The notes beneath the pieces are model-generated. The model made no database searches. It saw nothing but the letters and a program-made list of their open reading frames with translations, and had not been told where the DNA came from. A program made the translations under genes and the position numbers. 48,313 nucleotides of DNA from Sulfuricaulis sp. (GTDB taxonomy: Bacteria; Pseudomonadota; Gammaproteobacteria; Acidiferrobacterales; Sulfurifustaceae): assembly GCA_030650525.1 (NCBI GenBank), contig JAUSDQ010000101.1, positions 1-48,313 of the forward strand. Reading direction: 5' to 3'. Below are positions 1 through 9,798 of the stretch, in pieces (position 1 is the first letter of the stretch; every line of letters starts with the position of its first letter).

Positions 1-2
1 AG

Positions 3-374
3 ATCACCCATTGTGCGGATGGTGTCCGTGCGATTATCGAGTTGCTCAGCAATGGATATGACTGGGCGATCATCAACGGCCGTGCTGTTAGCGGGGGCGA
101 AACGGATATTGCCCGCCTCATTCGTGCAATGGGTCCTGACATTCAAGACAAACCCGCCGCCTGCTCTCGGTCGGGCGACAAAGCCAACGCGGGCGGCATG
201 CGCACCTCCTGCGGGGCGGAGTGGACGAAAGACGGGGTGTTGCAGCTCCATTGCGGCCTGCACGAGTTACTAAAGGCTGACGCCTTACCGCGGCGCGACA
301 ATCTGGGTTGTGCCGGAGAGATTATTTTTGAGTATCACGCACCGTGCAGCAAAGCGCGGGGGCGTCATGGCTGA
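3..374 (+). CDS. C-terminal part of an unidentified protein, weakly receiver-like (partial)
   Basis: The frame is open from the window edge to a TGA at 372-374, so the gene starts upstream of the window. The visible 123 residues begin ITHCADGVRAIIELLSNG, followed by YDWAIING and then ARLIRAMG. The alternation resembles strand 2, helix 2, strand 3 and helix 3 of a response-regulator receiver domain, but the aspartate expected at the end of strand 3 is absent (ING). The last 60 residues resemble nothing I know. Its stop overlaps the ATG of the next gene by 8 bases, which suggests translational coupling with the GGDEF/EAL protein and a shared signalling role. The receiver assignment is an inference from pattern only. 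Confidence 0.45.
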   Translation: MTHCADGVRAIIELLSNGYDWAIINGRAVSGGETDIARLIRAMGPDIQDKPAACSRSGDKANAGGMRTSCGAEWTKDGVLQLHCGLHELLKADALPRRDNLGCAGEIIFEYHAPCSKARGRHG

Positions 375-2457
375 GGAACAAATCCTTAATTTGCCGTTCA
401 AGCTGTTTTTTCTCAACGCGTCGACCGGGCTGGTCTTGGCCGATCTGCGAGGAAAAATCCTCATCGCCAATCCCGCTTTTGCCAAGCTCTTTGGGTACGA
501 CAGCCAGGACATCAGCCACCGGGATTTTCTGAGTTTCATACCCGGAGACAAGGTCAAAGACGTGAATAACATGCTCGATGGAGCGGTCATGGGCGCACCA
601 CAATACTGCCATAAGGAAGCCCCGTTCCTGTGCCAAGACGGAAAATCCTTAAGCGTCATGCTCAGCGCGGCCCTCGTGCAAGACGTCATGGATAAACCGT
701 TATGCGTCATGATCACTCTGGCGGAGATAATCGGCTATCAGGACAGGAGGAATAACCGAAAACCCTTGCCCTCGCTGGCTATAGCCAGCAACGGGCAACG
801 CCGTCAGGTGTTAGACGGCGTTGATCGCCCGCTGATACTCGTCAACGAGGCACGGCGTATTGAAGGAATCAACCTGCATTGCGAGAAGTCGTTCGGTTTC
901 CTGCTACAGGAATTACTAAACCAGCCGATTGGATATCTACTGCCCGAGTTTGACCGGCAATGGCCGATTCAATCACACGCCAATCCGGCGCTCATCGGTT
1001 CAAATTCGGCGAAACCTGCTTTCGCTACCCATGCCTTGCACAAGGATGGCCGCCGGCTTCCGGTATTGCTGGACCTCACCCCCATCAACCTGGGCGATCG
1101 GCGCCTGTGGATGGGCATCATCCAGAATCTCTCGGAACACCAAGCGGAGCAAGAATCTGCTTCCAGCCTGGCCTGGTGCGACAGCGTAACGGGCCGAAAC
1201 AATCGCCCATTGTTCCAGGAGCGGTTACGTCACGCTATCCGCAGAACCGAACGTGAAGGAAAAAAACTGGGTGTATTATTCCTCGATCTGGATCAATTCA
1301 AACGGCTGAACGACTCGTTCGGCTATGAAGCCGGCGATCAATTGCTGAAAGACGCCGGTGCGCGCATTGCCGACTCGGTGCGTAAAAGCGACACTGTCGC
1401 CCGGTATAGCGGTGACCGGTACACGATACTGCTTGAAGGGCTCGACATGGCCGAGCATATTTCGTCCGTCGCGCAAAAACTTATCGGCCGGTTTGGCGCG
1501 CCGTTCCAATGGCAGGGACAGGACGTGTATGTAACGGCCAGTATCGGGATCAGCGTTTATCCGGTGGACGGGATCGATGGCGACAGCCTGATCAAGAATG
1601 CCGAGAGCGCCATGCATCAAGCCAAAAATGACGGTGGTAACGCCTTTCAGTTCTACACACAAGCACTGAACACCCGGGCCATGGAGCGCATGAAACTGGA
1701 CAGCGACCTGCATCGGGCGCTGAAACAAGGCGAATTTGTTATCCATTACCAACCCGTGGTTAATATCACCAACACGGGAGTAAGCTGTCTCGAGGCCTTA
1801 GTGCGCTGGCATCATCCGGAAAAAGGGCTGCAGCCGCCCTTGTCTTTCATTCCCTTCCTGGAAGAAACCGGGTTAATCGTGCCCGTCGGCGACTGGATTT
1901 TGCGTACCGCCTGCCGCCAGATCAAAGCGCTGCGAACCCACGGACACAGCGACCTGCGCATGGCCGTCAACATATCGGGGAGACAATTGTTACAGAAAGA
2001 TTTCGCGCAAAGTCTTGGGGATATATTGCAGGAAACGGGACTGGACCCGCGTGCCTTGGAGCTGGAAATCACCGAAAGCGTGCTTATTCGAGACACGGAA
2101 GGGAGCGCGAAAATGCTGAGCTCACTGGTCGAGCGTGGCGTCAGTATCGCCCTGGACGACTTCGGTACCGGTTATTCACCGCTTTCCTATCTCAAGCGCT
2201 TTCCGATACATACTATCAAGATCGACCGAAATTTTATCCAAGGCGTTCCTAAGAAACGGGACGACGTCGCCATCACCAACGCCATCTTGGCGCTGGCTGC
2301 GAACCTCGGCATGAACGTCATTGCGGAAGGGGTAGAGACAGAAGAGCAACTGGCATTTCTTCGCGAGCGCGATTGTCACGAACTCCAGGGTTTCCTGTTC
2401 TCCAAGCCGATGCCCGCCAGCGATCTGAGTCACTGGCTGCATAACCGGTCGCACTGA
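367..2457 (+). CDS. PAS-PAS-GGDEF(degenerate)-EAL c-di-GMP phosphodiesterase
   Basis: This is a soluble 696-residue signalling protein. A PAS domain covers about residues 8-115 (FGYDSQDISHRDF), a second PAS-like region about 150-260, GGDEF about 270-430 and EAL about 440-690. The GGDEF signature is SGDRY, so cyclase activity is probably lost, but LDLDQFKRLND and an RxxD inhibitory site (RKSD) five residues before the signature remain. The EAL domain keeps its catalytic set: EALVRW, NISGRQL, ELEITES, DDFGTGYS, IKIDR, AEGVE and QGFLFSKP, so hydrolysis of c-di-GMP to pGpG is likely. ATG 367 was chosen because it overlaps the upstream stop; a GTG at 310 is an in-frame alternative. No membrane segment is visible, so the signal is probably sensed in the cytoplasm by the PAS domains. 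Confidence 0.9.
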   Translation: MAEEQILNLPFKLFFLNASTGLVLADLRGKILIANPAFAKLFGYDSQDISHRDFLSFIPGDKVKDVNNMLDGAVMGAPQYCHKEAPFLCQDGKSLSVMLSAALVQDVMDKPLCVMITLAEIIGYQDRRNNRKPLPSLAIASNGQRRQVLDGVDRPLILVNEARRIEGINLHCEKSFGFLLQELLNQPIGYLLPEFDRQWPIQSHANPALIGSNSAKPAFATHALHKDGRRLPVLLDLTPINLGDRRLWMGIIQNLSEHQAEQESASSLAWCDSVTGRNNRPLFQERLRHAIRRTEREGKKLGVLFLDLDQFKRLNDSFGYEAGDQLLKDAGARIADSVRKSDTVARYSGDRYTILLEGLDMAEHISSVAQKLIGRFGAPFQWQGQDVYVTASIGISVYPVDGIDGDSLIKNAESAMHQAKNDGGNAFQFYTQALNTRAMERMKLDSDLHRALKQGEFVIHYQPVVNITNTGVSCLEALVRWHHPEKGLQPPLSFIPFLEETGLIVPVGDWILRTACRQIKALRTHGHSDLRMAVNISGRQLLQKDFAQSLGDILQETGLDPRALELEITESVLIRDTEGSAKMLSSLVERGVSIALDDFGTGYSPLSYLKRFPIHTIKIDRNFIQGVPKKRDDVAITNAILALAANLGMNVIAEGVETEEQLAFLRERDCHELQGFLFSKPMPASDLSHWLHNRSH

Positions 2458-2481
2458 CTCGGGATTGTGGCGCGGGACATA

Positions 2482-3069
2482 TTATTTACCAAACACACTC
2501 TTGCGTATCATCTCCCATTGCCGCTCCCATCCTGCCACGGGAGAGGAATGAAATTCACTACGGACAAAACGAGTAATGGAACCTTCCATTATGGCAAGCA
2601 GAAGAGCCGCGACATCGGTAACCGGAACACGCAAATTTTCATTCACCTCGGCCTCACGCAGGACCTGCTTCAACTGGGTTTCGATACGCTCATAAATCTG
2701 TGCCACACGCTTGCGCAGGCGTTCGGTTTCCCCCACCAGCACGTCACCGTACAGCAAACGCGCCATGCCGGGGTTCTTATCGGCGAAACCAAGAACAAGA
2801 AACAATATGCTCTGGATGCGCGCTTCGGCGCGGGATTCTTCCACGAGTATACGGTTGATGCGGGTGAAAAGCGTTTCCTCGATGAACTCCAGCAGACCTT
2901 CGAAGATCTTGGCCTTGCTGGGAAAGTGGCGATAGAGCGCCGCCTCGGAGACGCCGACGGCGCGCGCCAGTTGCGCCGTGGTAATGTGCTCGCCCTGAGT
3001 TTCCTGCAGCAGGCGCGCCAGCACCTCGAGAATCAGTTGACGGCGTTCGCCGCGTCGCGGTCTGGCCAT
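2482..3069 (-). CDS. slmA: nucleoid occlusion factor SlmA (TetR fold)
   Basis: SlmA binds specific chromosomal sites and blocks FtsZ ring assembly over the nucleoid. The 195-residue protein has the TetR-type helix-turn-helix ITTAQLARAVGVSEAALYRH near residues 29-48, followed by FPSK, which is nearly identical to the SlmA recognition region. The conserved family blocks FIEETLFTRIN, LVLGFADKNPGMARLL, IYERIETQLKQVLREA and RFVRSEF follow. It starts 10 bases downstream of the argB stop on the same strand, so the two are probably cotranscribed. Its 3' end converges on the GGDEF/EAL gene with a gap of only 24 bases. Family membership is clear; an ordinary TetR repressor is unlikely given the FtsZ-interacting helix signatures. 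Confidence 0.93.
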   Translation of the reverse strand: MARPRRGERRQLILEVLARLLQETQGEHITTAQLARAVGVSEAALYRHFPSKAKIFEGLLEFIEETLFTRINRILVEESRAEARIQSILFLVLGFADKNPGMARLLYGDVLVGETERLRKRVAQIYERIETQLKQVLREAEVNENLRVPVTDVAALLLAIMEGSITRFVRSEFHSSPVAGWERQWEMIRKSVFGK

Positions 3070-3079
3070 GATGGAGCGG

Positions 3080-4012
<933 letters not shown>

Positions 4013-4064
4013 TCAGGGAGAAAAGTTAGCGCATATTCACGTCAAAGTCAGCATGCATGTTGTC

Positions 4065-4094
4065 CAAAAAAGCAAGGCCGCGTACGCGGCCTTT
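4065..4094 (-). terminator. intrinsic terminator of hsp20
   Basis: A perfect 9-base-pair stem AAGGCCGCG/CGCGGCCTT (4074-4082 and 4085-4093) with a two-base loop is followed on the minus strand by GCTTTTTTGG. It lies about 34 bases after the hsp20 stop and before argB, separating the two units. On the plus strand the hairpin is followed by TTTCTTTA, but no plus-strand gene ends there. Confidence 0.8.
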
Positions 4095-4127
4095 CTTTAT
4101 CCGGGTTCCTTCCCGGCGATAGTGGGA

Positions 4128-4589
4128 TTATGCGACATCCACTGTAATCTTCTTGGGCTTCACTTCCTCGGCCTTGGGCAGGGTCAACTCCAGCACCCCG
4201 TCCTTATAGTTGGCCTTGACCTGTTTCTCGTCGATCTGGGTTCCGAGACGCAGGCTGCGGACATACTTGCCGTAGCGGCGTTCCTGGCGCAGCACGCGTT
4301 CGCCTTGCTTCTCTTCCTTCTCGCTCTGGGTTACGGCAGTGATGGTCAGAATGCCGTTTTCCAGGGTCACGTCAATGTCCTCTTTCTTGGCGCCGGGAAC
4401 ATCCGCCACGATGACATACGCGTCATCGCGTTCCTTCACGTCCATGGCCGGGAACAGGTCTTCGCCGCGCGCCTCTTCCACCCAGCGCATCGGGCTCAGG
4501 AAGCCCTGAAACATCCGATCAATATCATTGTCCCATAGTCCCCAGCGGGTCAGCGGGGTCCGGTCTTCACGTCGTACCAGTCTGGTCAT
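4128..4589 (-). CDS. Hsp20/alpha-crystallin family small heat-shock protein
   Basis: This is an ATP-independent holdase that binds unfolding proteins during heat stress. The 153 residues have a short N-terminal arm ending in the tryptophan- and phenylalanine-rich segment RWGLWDNDIDRMFQGF. The alpha-crystallin domain runs from about residue 45 to 140 (AMDVKERDDAYVIVADVPGAKKEDI, here cited only as the core; then YKDGVLELTLPKAE). The C-terminal ITV matches the IxI/V anchoring motif of the family. A strong GGAGGTG ribosome site precedes the ATG by 5 bases. A near-perfect sigma-32 promoter lies upstream and a hairpin terminator downstream, so it is a single-gene heat-shock unit between hslU and argB. 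Confidence 0.95.
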   Translation of the reverse strand: MTRLVRREDRTPLTRWGLWDNDIDRMFQGFLSPMRWVEEARGEDLFPAMDVKERDDAYVIVADVPGAKKEDIDVTLENGILTITAVTQSEKEEKQGERVLRQERRYGKYVRSLRLGTQIDEKQVKANYKDGVLELTLPKAEEVKPKKITVDVA

Positions 4590-4675
4590 AAAACACCTCC
4601 GGCAAAAATTAAACGGTTATTCGGCAATTTTGGACTGGTTCCAGTAAACCCCGTCCGTTTTGCTTTGCGTTTTTT

Positions 4676-4703
4676 TAATGGGGACAGCGCGGGAGATTTC
4701 AAG
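4676..4703 (-). promoter_or_regulatory. sigma-32 heat-shock promoter of hsp20
   Basis: On the minus strand, CTTGAA (4698-4703), a 14-base spacer and CCCCATTA (4676-4683) match the RpoH consensus CTTGAA-N13-15-CCCCATNT almost perfectly. The predicted transcript would have a leader of about 80 bases before the hsp20 ATG. This is read directly from sequence; the use of RpoH is inferred from the consensus. Confidence 0.85.
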
Positions 4704-4741
4704 AGCGGGAAAATCGCGAACCAGGTCAACAACCGCTACAG

Positions 4742-6082
4742 CTACAGGATATAGCGCATGAGATCCTCGTTGCCGATGAGACTGCCCAAATGCTGGTCCA
4801 CGTAAGCCGCGTCAATCCTGGTTTTTTCGCTGCCGCGATCGGCCGCTTCGAACGAAACCGTTTCAAGCAATCGCTCCATGACGGTGTGCAATCGGCGCGC
4901 GCCGATATTCTCGGTACGTTCATTCACCTGCCACGCCACCTCGGCAATGCGGCGAACCCCGTCGGCGGTATATTCAAGCACGTGCCCTTCCGTGGCCATT
5001 AATGCGCTGTACTGTTCCGTGAGCGAGGCGTCCGGTTCCGTCAGGATGCGCTCAAAGTCCTCGGCCGTCAGCGGATCGAGCTCGACACGGATGGGCAGTC
5101 GCCCCTGCATTTCCGGTATCAGGTCCGAAGGCTTCGACAGGTGGAACGCGCCGGAGGCGATAAAAAGAATATGGTCGGTCTTGACCATGCCGTGTTTCGT
5201 TGAAACCGTGCAACCTTCCACGAGCGGCAGCAAGTCGCGCTGCACGCCCTCGCGCGAAACATCGGGGCCACGGCTCTCGGAACGGCCGACGATCTTGTCA
5301 ATCTCGTCAAGGAACACTATGCCATGCTGCTCGACGCGAGCAAGCGCTCGCCCCTTGATGTCTTCCTCGTCGATCAAACGCGCGGCCTCATCCTCGGTGA
5401 GCAACTTTTTCGCCTCGCGTATTTTCACCTTGCGCGGACGGGCACGACGGCCCCCCATGTTCTGAAACAGGCCCTGCAACTGGCTGGTCATTTCCTCCAT
5501 GCCCGGTGGCGCAATGATCTCAACCCCCATCGCCGGTGCGGAAATCTCGATTTCAATCTCCTGATCGTCCATGGAACCTTCGCGCAGTTTTTTGCGGAAC
5601 ATCTGGCGCGCCGCCCCCTCGTTCGGACGCGACTCCTCGCCCACGGCAAAACCAACCTCGCGCGCCGGCGGAATAAGAATATCGAGAATCCGGTCCTCAA
5701 CGGCGTCGGAGGCCACGGCACGAACCTTGGTCATTTCCTCGACGCGCGTCATTTTCACCGCCATGTCCATGAGGTCGCGAATGATCGAGTCCACGTCGCG
5801 TCCGACGTAACCCACTTCCGTGAATTTGGTCGCCTCGACCTTGATAAACGGGGCGTTGGCCAGCTTGGCCAAGCGACGCGCGATTTCAGTTTTGCCAACA
5901 CCCGTGGGACCGATCATTAAGATATTCTTGGGCGTGATTTCGGCGCGCATGGTTTCATCCTTGACCTGGGCGCGACGCCAACGGTTGCGCAGCGCGATCG
6001 CCACCGCGCGCTTGGCGGCGGCCTGGCCAATGATGTGTTTGTCCAGTTCCTGAACGATTTCCCGTGGGGTCATTTCCGACAT
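4742..6082 (-). CDS. hslU: ATP-dependent protease ATPase subunit HslU
   Basis: HslU is the AAA+ unfoldase ring that feeds substrates to the HslV peptidase in the cytoplasm. The 446 residues (E. coli 443) begin with the family start [17 protein letters not shown]. Walker [10 protein letters not shown] is near residue 58, followed by [15 protein letters not shown] with the pore GYVG loop, the intermediate I domain to about residue 240, Walker [10 protein letters not shown], and the sensor 2 arginine region [10 protein letters not shown]. The C-terminal tail LMRYIL is the segment that docks into HslV. It follows hslV by about 120 bases in one operon, the usual arrangement. Confidence 0.97.
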   Translation of the reverse strand: MSEMTPREIVQELDKHIIGQAAAKRAVAIALRNRWRRAQVKDETMRAEITPKNILMIGPTGVGKTEIARRLAKLANAPFIKVEATKFTEVGYVGRDVDSIIRDLMDMAVKMTRVEEMTKVRAVASDAVEDRILDILIPPAREVGFAVGEESRPNEGAARQMFRKKLREGSMDDQEIEIEISAPAMGVEIIAPPGMEEMTSQLQGLFQNMGGRRARPRKVKIREAKKLLTEDEAARLIDEEDIKGRALARVEQHGIVFLDEIDKIVGRSESRGPDVSREGVQRDLLPLVEGCTVSTKHGMVKTDHILFIASGAFHLSKPSDLIPEMQGRLPIRVELDPLTAEDFERILTEPDASLTEQYSALMATEGHVLEYTADGVRRIAEVAWQVNERTENIGARRLHTVMERLLETVSFEAADRGSEKTRIDAAYVDQHLGSLIGNEDLMRYIL

Positions 6083-6202
6083 ATTTGTCTCTGTATATAT
6101 AACTAAGAATTTCGGCCACCGAGCTCACGGAGAAGGTAAGTATTCCAACTGCAAATAGCCTCCATTCCGCTCTCTGTGTCCTCGATGATCTCTGCGGCAA
6201 CT

Positions 6203-6745
6203 TTAGAAGTTTAACTCTTCAATGGTCAGATTGCGGTTGGTATATATGCAGATGTCCGCGGCAATATTCAATGCCCGCTCAACGATGGCGTGCGCATCGA
6301 GCTCGGTATTTTCCATCAGGGCGCGGGCGGCGGCCTGGGCATAGGGCCCGCCGGAGCCGATGGCGATGAGCCCGCCCTCCGGCTCGATGACGTCGCCCTG
6401 GCCGGTGATGACGAGCGAAGCGGTTTTGTCCGCCACGGCCAGCAGCGCCTCGAGGCGGCGTAAAATTCGGTCGGTACGCCAATCCTTGGCCAATTCCACG
6501 GCGGCGCGCACCAACTGGCCCTGATGCTTTTCCAGTTTGCCCTCGAAACGCTCGAACAGCGTGAAGGCATCGGCGGTGCCGCCGGCAAATCCGGCGATCA
6601 CCTGATCCTTGTACAGGCGGCGAACCTTGCGCGCATTGGCCTTCATAACGGTATTGCCCATGGTCACCTGGCCGTCGCCGCCAATAACGACGAGGTCGCG
6701 GCGGCGCACCGATAAAATCGTTGTTCCGTGAAACATCGGTTCCAA
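6203..6745 (-). CDS. hslV: ATP-dependent protease proteolytic subunit HslV
   Basis: HslV is the proteasome-like N-terminal threonine peptidase partnered with HslU. The catalytic threonine is the first T of [21 protein letters not shown] with its lysine, [24 protein letters not shown] and [14 protein letters not shown] follow the family closely. The start is decided by the ribosome site: AGAGGAG lies 7 bases before a TTG at 6743-6745, giving MEPMFHG before the threonine, similar to the short propeptide of betaproteobacterial HslV. The ATG at 6736 would be 16 bases from that site. Either way a short propeptide must be removed to free the threonine. A sigma-32-like element lies just upstream. 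Confidence 0.95.
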   Translation of the reverse strand: MEPMFHGTTILSVRRRDLVVIGGDGQVTMGNTVMKANARKVRRLYKDQVIAGFAGGTADAFTLFERFEGKLEKHQGQLVRAAVELAKDWRTDRILRRLEALLAVADKTASLVITGQGDVIEPEGGLIAIGSGGPYAQAAARALMENTELDAHAIVERALNIAADICIYTNRNLTIEELNF

Positions 6746-6772
6746 TTTAAACTCCTCTAAATAAAGCAAATA

Positions 6773-6800
6773 ATACGGGGATCCGGCACCGCAACAAAAG
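6773..6800 (-). promoter_or_regulatory. candidate sigma-32 promoter of hslVU
   Basis: On the minus strand CTTTTG (6795-6800), a 14-base spacer and CCCCGTAT (6773-6780) give a fair match to the RpoH consensus: the -10 half is good and the -35 half is poor. The -35 half overlaps the T-rich tail of the lysR terminator. It is supported by position, just before the hslV ribosome site, and by the known RpoH control of hslVU in E. coli. Confidence 0.5.
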
Positions 6801-6825
6801 CGGCCGTGAAAGACGGGAACGGCCG
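6792..6825 (-). terminator. probable terminator of the LysR-type gene
   Basis: The stem CGGCCGT/ACGGCCG (6801-6807 and 6819-6825) with an 11-base loop is followed on the minus strand by CTTTTGTTG. It begins 3 bases after the stop of the LysR-type gene and precedes the hslV promoter. The T tract is short, so termination may be incomplete. Confidence 0.5.
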
Positions 6826-6827
6826 GC

Positions 6828-7718
6828 TCAAAGCATCGGTACGACATCGGCGCGACATGCCGCCTCCGGGGGCGAGTAGGCCGGCTTGAGGAGACCCAGC
6901 ACCTGTTCCAGCAGGGCCTGACGCTCGCTCACCAGCGGATACACGACATAGACGCGACGGTCGATTACCGGTGCATCCTCCACGCGGTGCAGGCGCCCGG
7001 AATGCAGGTATTCGCCTACCATCTGCTCGGCCAGGTAAGTAGCGCCGCCATTGTGCAGGAGAAAAGCCAGCGCCATGCGCCCGAGACCCATGCGGATCGC
7101 GGGCGGCGGGATATCGGGGAAGTGCCGCACGTGCGCTACGGCAAACGATGTGCCCCAATCGGTCATGATATAGCCGTTACCCACGGCTTCGCGGGCCATG
7201 AGATCGGGGCGGTCGGCCACCATGATCAATTTAATCAACGCGATCTCGCGCACCTCAAGCTCCGCCATCTGTGTCGGCTCGAACATGAACGCGATGTCGA
7301 GCGCGCGGTCGAGCAACCGGCGGATAAGCACTTCCGGGCCATGGGCCTCGGCCTGCAGTACCACGTGGGGCAGCTCGCTATAAAGCCGGTGCGTCAAGTC
7401 CTGGAGCAGGATATCCCACAAACTGTAGGCGCCTCCAATGGCCAATGATATTTTGGCTTCCTCTCCGAGGGCGGAGTCCTGACGTACACGGTTCCACGCA
7501 TTCAGGATGGTGTCAGCGTATTTCAGTAGCCGTGTGCCGGCGGTTGTCAGCTGAATATCATTGCGCGTGCGGGTAAAGAGCGGCGCGCCCAGCGTCTCTT
7601 CGAGTAAACGAATACGCGCGCTGACCGCCGATTGGGTCAGGTACAGATTCTCCGCGGTGCGGCCAAAGTGACGGGTGCGATAGACTTCAAGGAAGGTCTT
7701 AAGGAGGTCAATATCCAT
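6828..7718 (-). CDS. LysR-family transcriptional regulator, HdfR-like
   Basis: The 296-residue protein carries the winged helix-turn-helix of LysR regulators at residues 1-60. [20 protein letters not shown], then [20 protein letters not shown]-type recognition residues and the [12 protein letters not shown] wing, are close to the E. coli flagellar regulator HdfR. An effector-binding periplasmic-binding-protein-like domain covers about 90-285. It is transcribed away from the DUF2156 gene with a 274-base shared intergenic region, the usual geometry for a LysR regulator acting on its divergent neighbour. The ligand is unknown, and control of flagellar genes is not implied by the window, which has none. 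Confidence 0.85.
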   Translation of the reverse strand: MDIDLLKTFLEVYRTRHFGRTAENLYLTQSAVSARIRLLEETLGAPLFTRTRNDIQLTTAGTRLLKYADTILNAWNRVRQDSALGEEAKISLAIGGAYSLWDILLQDLTHRLYSELPHVVLQAEAHGPEVLIRRLLDRALDIAFMFEPTQMAELEVREIALIKLIMVADRPDLMAREAVGNGYIMTDWGTSFAVAHVRHFPDIPPPAIRMGLGRMALAFLLHNGGATYLAEQMVGEYLHSGRLHRVEDAPVIDRRVYVVYPLVSERQALLEQVLGLLKPAYSPPEAACRADVVPML

Positions 7719-7992
7719 CTCTTTCGAGCAATTTATTTTATCGTGTCAATCATTTCATTTCGCTTTATTGCTGGCAAGGCTAATCCTATAAAGGTACCAA
7801 CAGTGCCACATTCCAAACACAAGCGATTGTTTCTGAAAGTTAATTCTGCGCTGCATTCACTGGCATCGCCACTAGCGACTGAAACTGTCGCGCGCCTGTC
7901 TGTTACCCGGCGCCAACCATGATTCCCCTTTGCCTAGCCCCGTGTCGACCTGCATAACGGTCAGCGGTTCATTAATTAACCAGGAGAAATAA

Positions 7993-9054
7993 GTGCTCAG
8001 CCAGAACGAAGAACCTCCGCTAGACCAACCGGACAATCTTGTTGCCGGCCAAAAACCACTTGCACCCGCCCATGTTCTCGGCCTGCCTAACAACCAACTT
8101 TTTCCGCGCCATTATCTCGCGATCGAAAACCACCGGCTTTACCCCTTCACGATAGAAGCCAAAACGCTGTTCGACCGCTACGCCCAGTTTATTGAAGCAC
8201 CGCTTTCCGATTACACGTTCGCCAACAACATCATTTGGCTCTCGCAAAAAAGCGGTTTCTACCAGATTATCGAGGACTGCTTCTGTCTTTTCAGCCTGAA
8301 TGGCAATTGCCTGACCATGCTGTTACCGCCGATGGGGGCAGCGGCACGCCAGCTGGCCGCACTCGCGGCCTGTTTTCGCATCATGGATGGATACAATCCG
8401 ACGCGTTATTTCAGCGTGGTGGAATACGTATACCGTGATTTCATGAACCTGCTCGATCCGGCCGATGATCGCTGGATGGTCGAGCGCAGCTTGCCTGACT
8501 ATATCTATCGCACCGACGATCTGATTCAGCTTAAAGGCAACGCCTATAAAACCAAGCGCAGCGAGATTAACCAGTTCCGCCGGACCTACCTCGATCATCG
8601 CCTCGAACAACTCGGTCCACAACACTGGGACGGCATCCGCGAACTCATCAACACCTGGTTGCGCAACCGCATCAAGTATATGTCCGGAGAAACCATCGCC
8701 GATTTCTTCTATACCGTCGAGCAGGAGCGCCAGGCCATCGAGCGCGCGCTGGCCCATTACGACACCCTCGGCCTGCGCGGGCTATGCCTGTTCATCAACA
8801 ACCGCTTGGAAGGTTTTACTTTCGGAGAATGCATCACGCCGGATGTGGCCAACGTGCTGGTTGAAAAAACCAACTTCGCCATCCCCGGTTCGGCGCAGTA
8901 CCTGTTCCGCGAATTCGCCAAGGATCTCTCCAATTGCACGTTTATCAACGTCGGCGACGACCTGGGTCTTGAAAACCTGCGGCGGGTGAAAATGAGCTAC
9001 CGGCCGGCGCTGTTCGGCGAAAAAATCACCTTGCGGCACAATTCCCCGCTTTGA
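7993..9054 (+). CDS. DUF2156 (LPG synthase C-terminal-like) protein
   Basis: The 353 residues resemble the PF09924/DUF2156 fold, a double GNAT-like domain found at the cytoplasmic end of aminoacyl-phosphatidylglycerol synthases (MprF) and also as stand-alone proteins of unknown substrate. Characteristic segments include LSDYTFANNIIWL, LTMLLPPMG, YIYRTDDLIQLKGNAYKTKRSEINQF and INVGDDLGLENLRRVKMSYRP. No membrane helices are present, so it is not a full lipid lysyltransferase. The start is GTG with AGGAG six bases upstream. The next gene, an acetyltransferase, begins 17 bases after the stop, suggesting one operon and linked acyl or aminoacyl transfer. The divergent LysR regulator may control it. 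Confidence 0.85.
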   Translation: MLSQNEEPPLDQPDNLVAGQKPLAPAHVLGLPNNQLFPRHYLAIENHRLYPFTIEAKTLFDRYAQFIEAPLSDYTFANNIIWLSQKSGFYQIIEDCFCLFSLNGNCLTMLLPPMGAAARQLAALAACFRIMDGYNPTRYFSVVEYVYRDFMNLLDPADDRWMVERSLPDYIYRTDDLIQLKGNAYKTKRSEINQFRRTYLDHRLEQLGPQHWDGIRELINTWLRNRIKYMSGETIADFFYTVEQERQAIERALAHYDTLGLRGLCLFINNRLEGFTFGECITPDVANVLVEKTNFAIPGSAQYLFREFAKDLSNCTFINVGDDLGLENLRRVKMSYRPALFGEKITLRHNSPL

Positions 9055-9071
9055 TATTTCGTAGGCGCGCC

Positions 9072-9560
9072 ATGAATATACGCATTGCCAATTCCAACGA
9101 TCTCGGCGCACTGACTCAACTCGAACAATATTTTCCCTCGGACCGTATCAGCCGTTCGAGCTTTCGCCATCTCATACATAAAGGCCACGCGGATATCTGG
9201 GTGTGCGATATCGCCGGCGATTTGGTCGGGAATGCGGTCGTGCTGTACCGGCGAGGTGCGCCAAGCGCGCGCCTCTATTCGCTCGTGGTTCGTCCCGATT
9301 ATCAGCGCCAAGGCATTGCTCGATCGCTCATGGCGGCCGCCGCCGCCGCCGCCGGCGAACATGGCTGCCGCGAACTGCAATTGGAAGTGCGGCCGGATAA
9401 TAACTTGGTCGTCGGTTTCTACCGGAAAGCCGGCTTCCAAGCGATCGGTAAGATCGAGCGGTTTTACGATGACGGAGCGGACGCGCTCAAGATGCGCAAG
9501 CCGCTGGCGCCCGCGATGCAGAACCTTGGTGGGCGCTCCCGGCGACCGCGGCGCACATAA
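9072..9560 (+). CDS. GNAT-family N-acetyltransferase (RimI-like)
   Basis: The protein is 162 residues long. The acetyl-CoA loop is clear: LYSLVVRPDYQRQGIARSLM around residues 70-90 contains the RxxGxA motif, followed by ELQLEVRPDNNLVVGFYRKAGFQAIG, cited in part, which is the RimI-type fourth strand and tyrosine region. ATG 9072 was chosen since the family begins with a phrase like MNIRIANSNDLGAL; a TTG at 9051 overlaps the previous stop. A run of five GCC codons gives a polyalanine stretch after the CoA loop. It is probably coexpressed with the DUF2156 gene. The substrate is unknown; the last 15 residues are basic and off-family. Confidence 0.85.
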   Translation: MNIRIANSNDLGALTQLEQYFPSDRISRSSFRHLIHKGHADIWVCDIAGDLVGNAVVLYRRGAPSARLYSLVVRPDYQRQGIARSLMAAAAAAAGEHGCRELQLEVRPDNNLVVGFYRKAGFQAIGKIERFYDDGADALKMRKPLAPAMQNLGGRSRRPRRT

Positions 9561-9798
9561 ATCGGCGACGATCCAGGTAAACTGCTTTCGGTGTAATTTC
9601 GCAAGCGAGAATATCGCTGGGCTTTTCGATCGGCATGGTTCCTTGGTATCGGCCGTCCAGGGTATCCGCCCATTTAGGGGCACCGCCATTGCAGGATAGT
9701 TGCCCGCCTGGCAAAAAAATGAACCTATAGTTCGGATGGTGGACTAAAAGTCACGTCGCCCATAAACCCGCGGTAATATCTGCAAAATATCGACACCC

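Noticed and set aside
6090-6106. CTGTATATATAACT near the hslU start resembling a LexA box
   Set aside because: The CAG half required by CTG-N10-CAG is missing, and no SOS gene follows.
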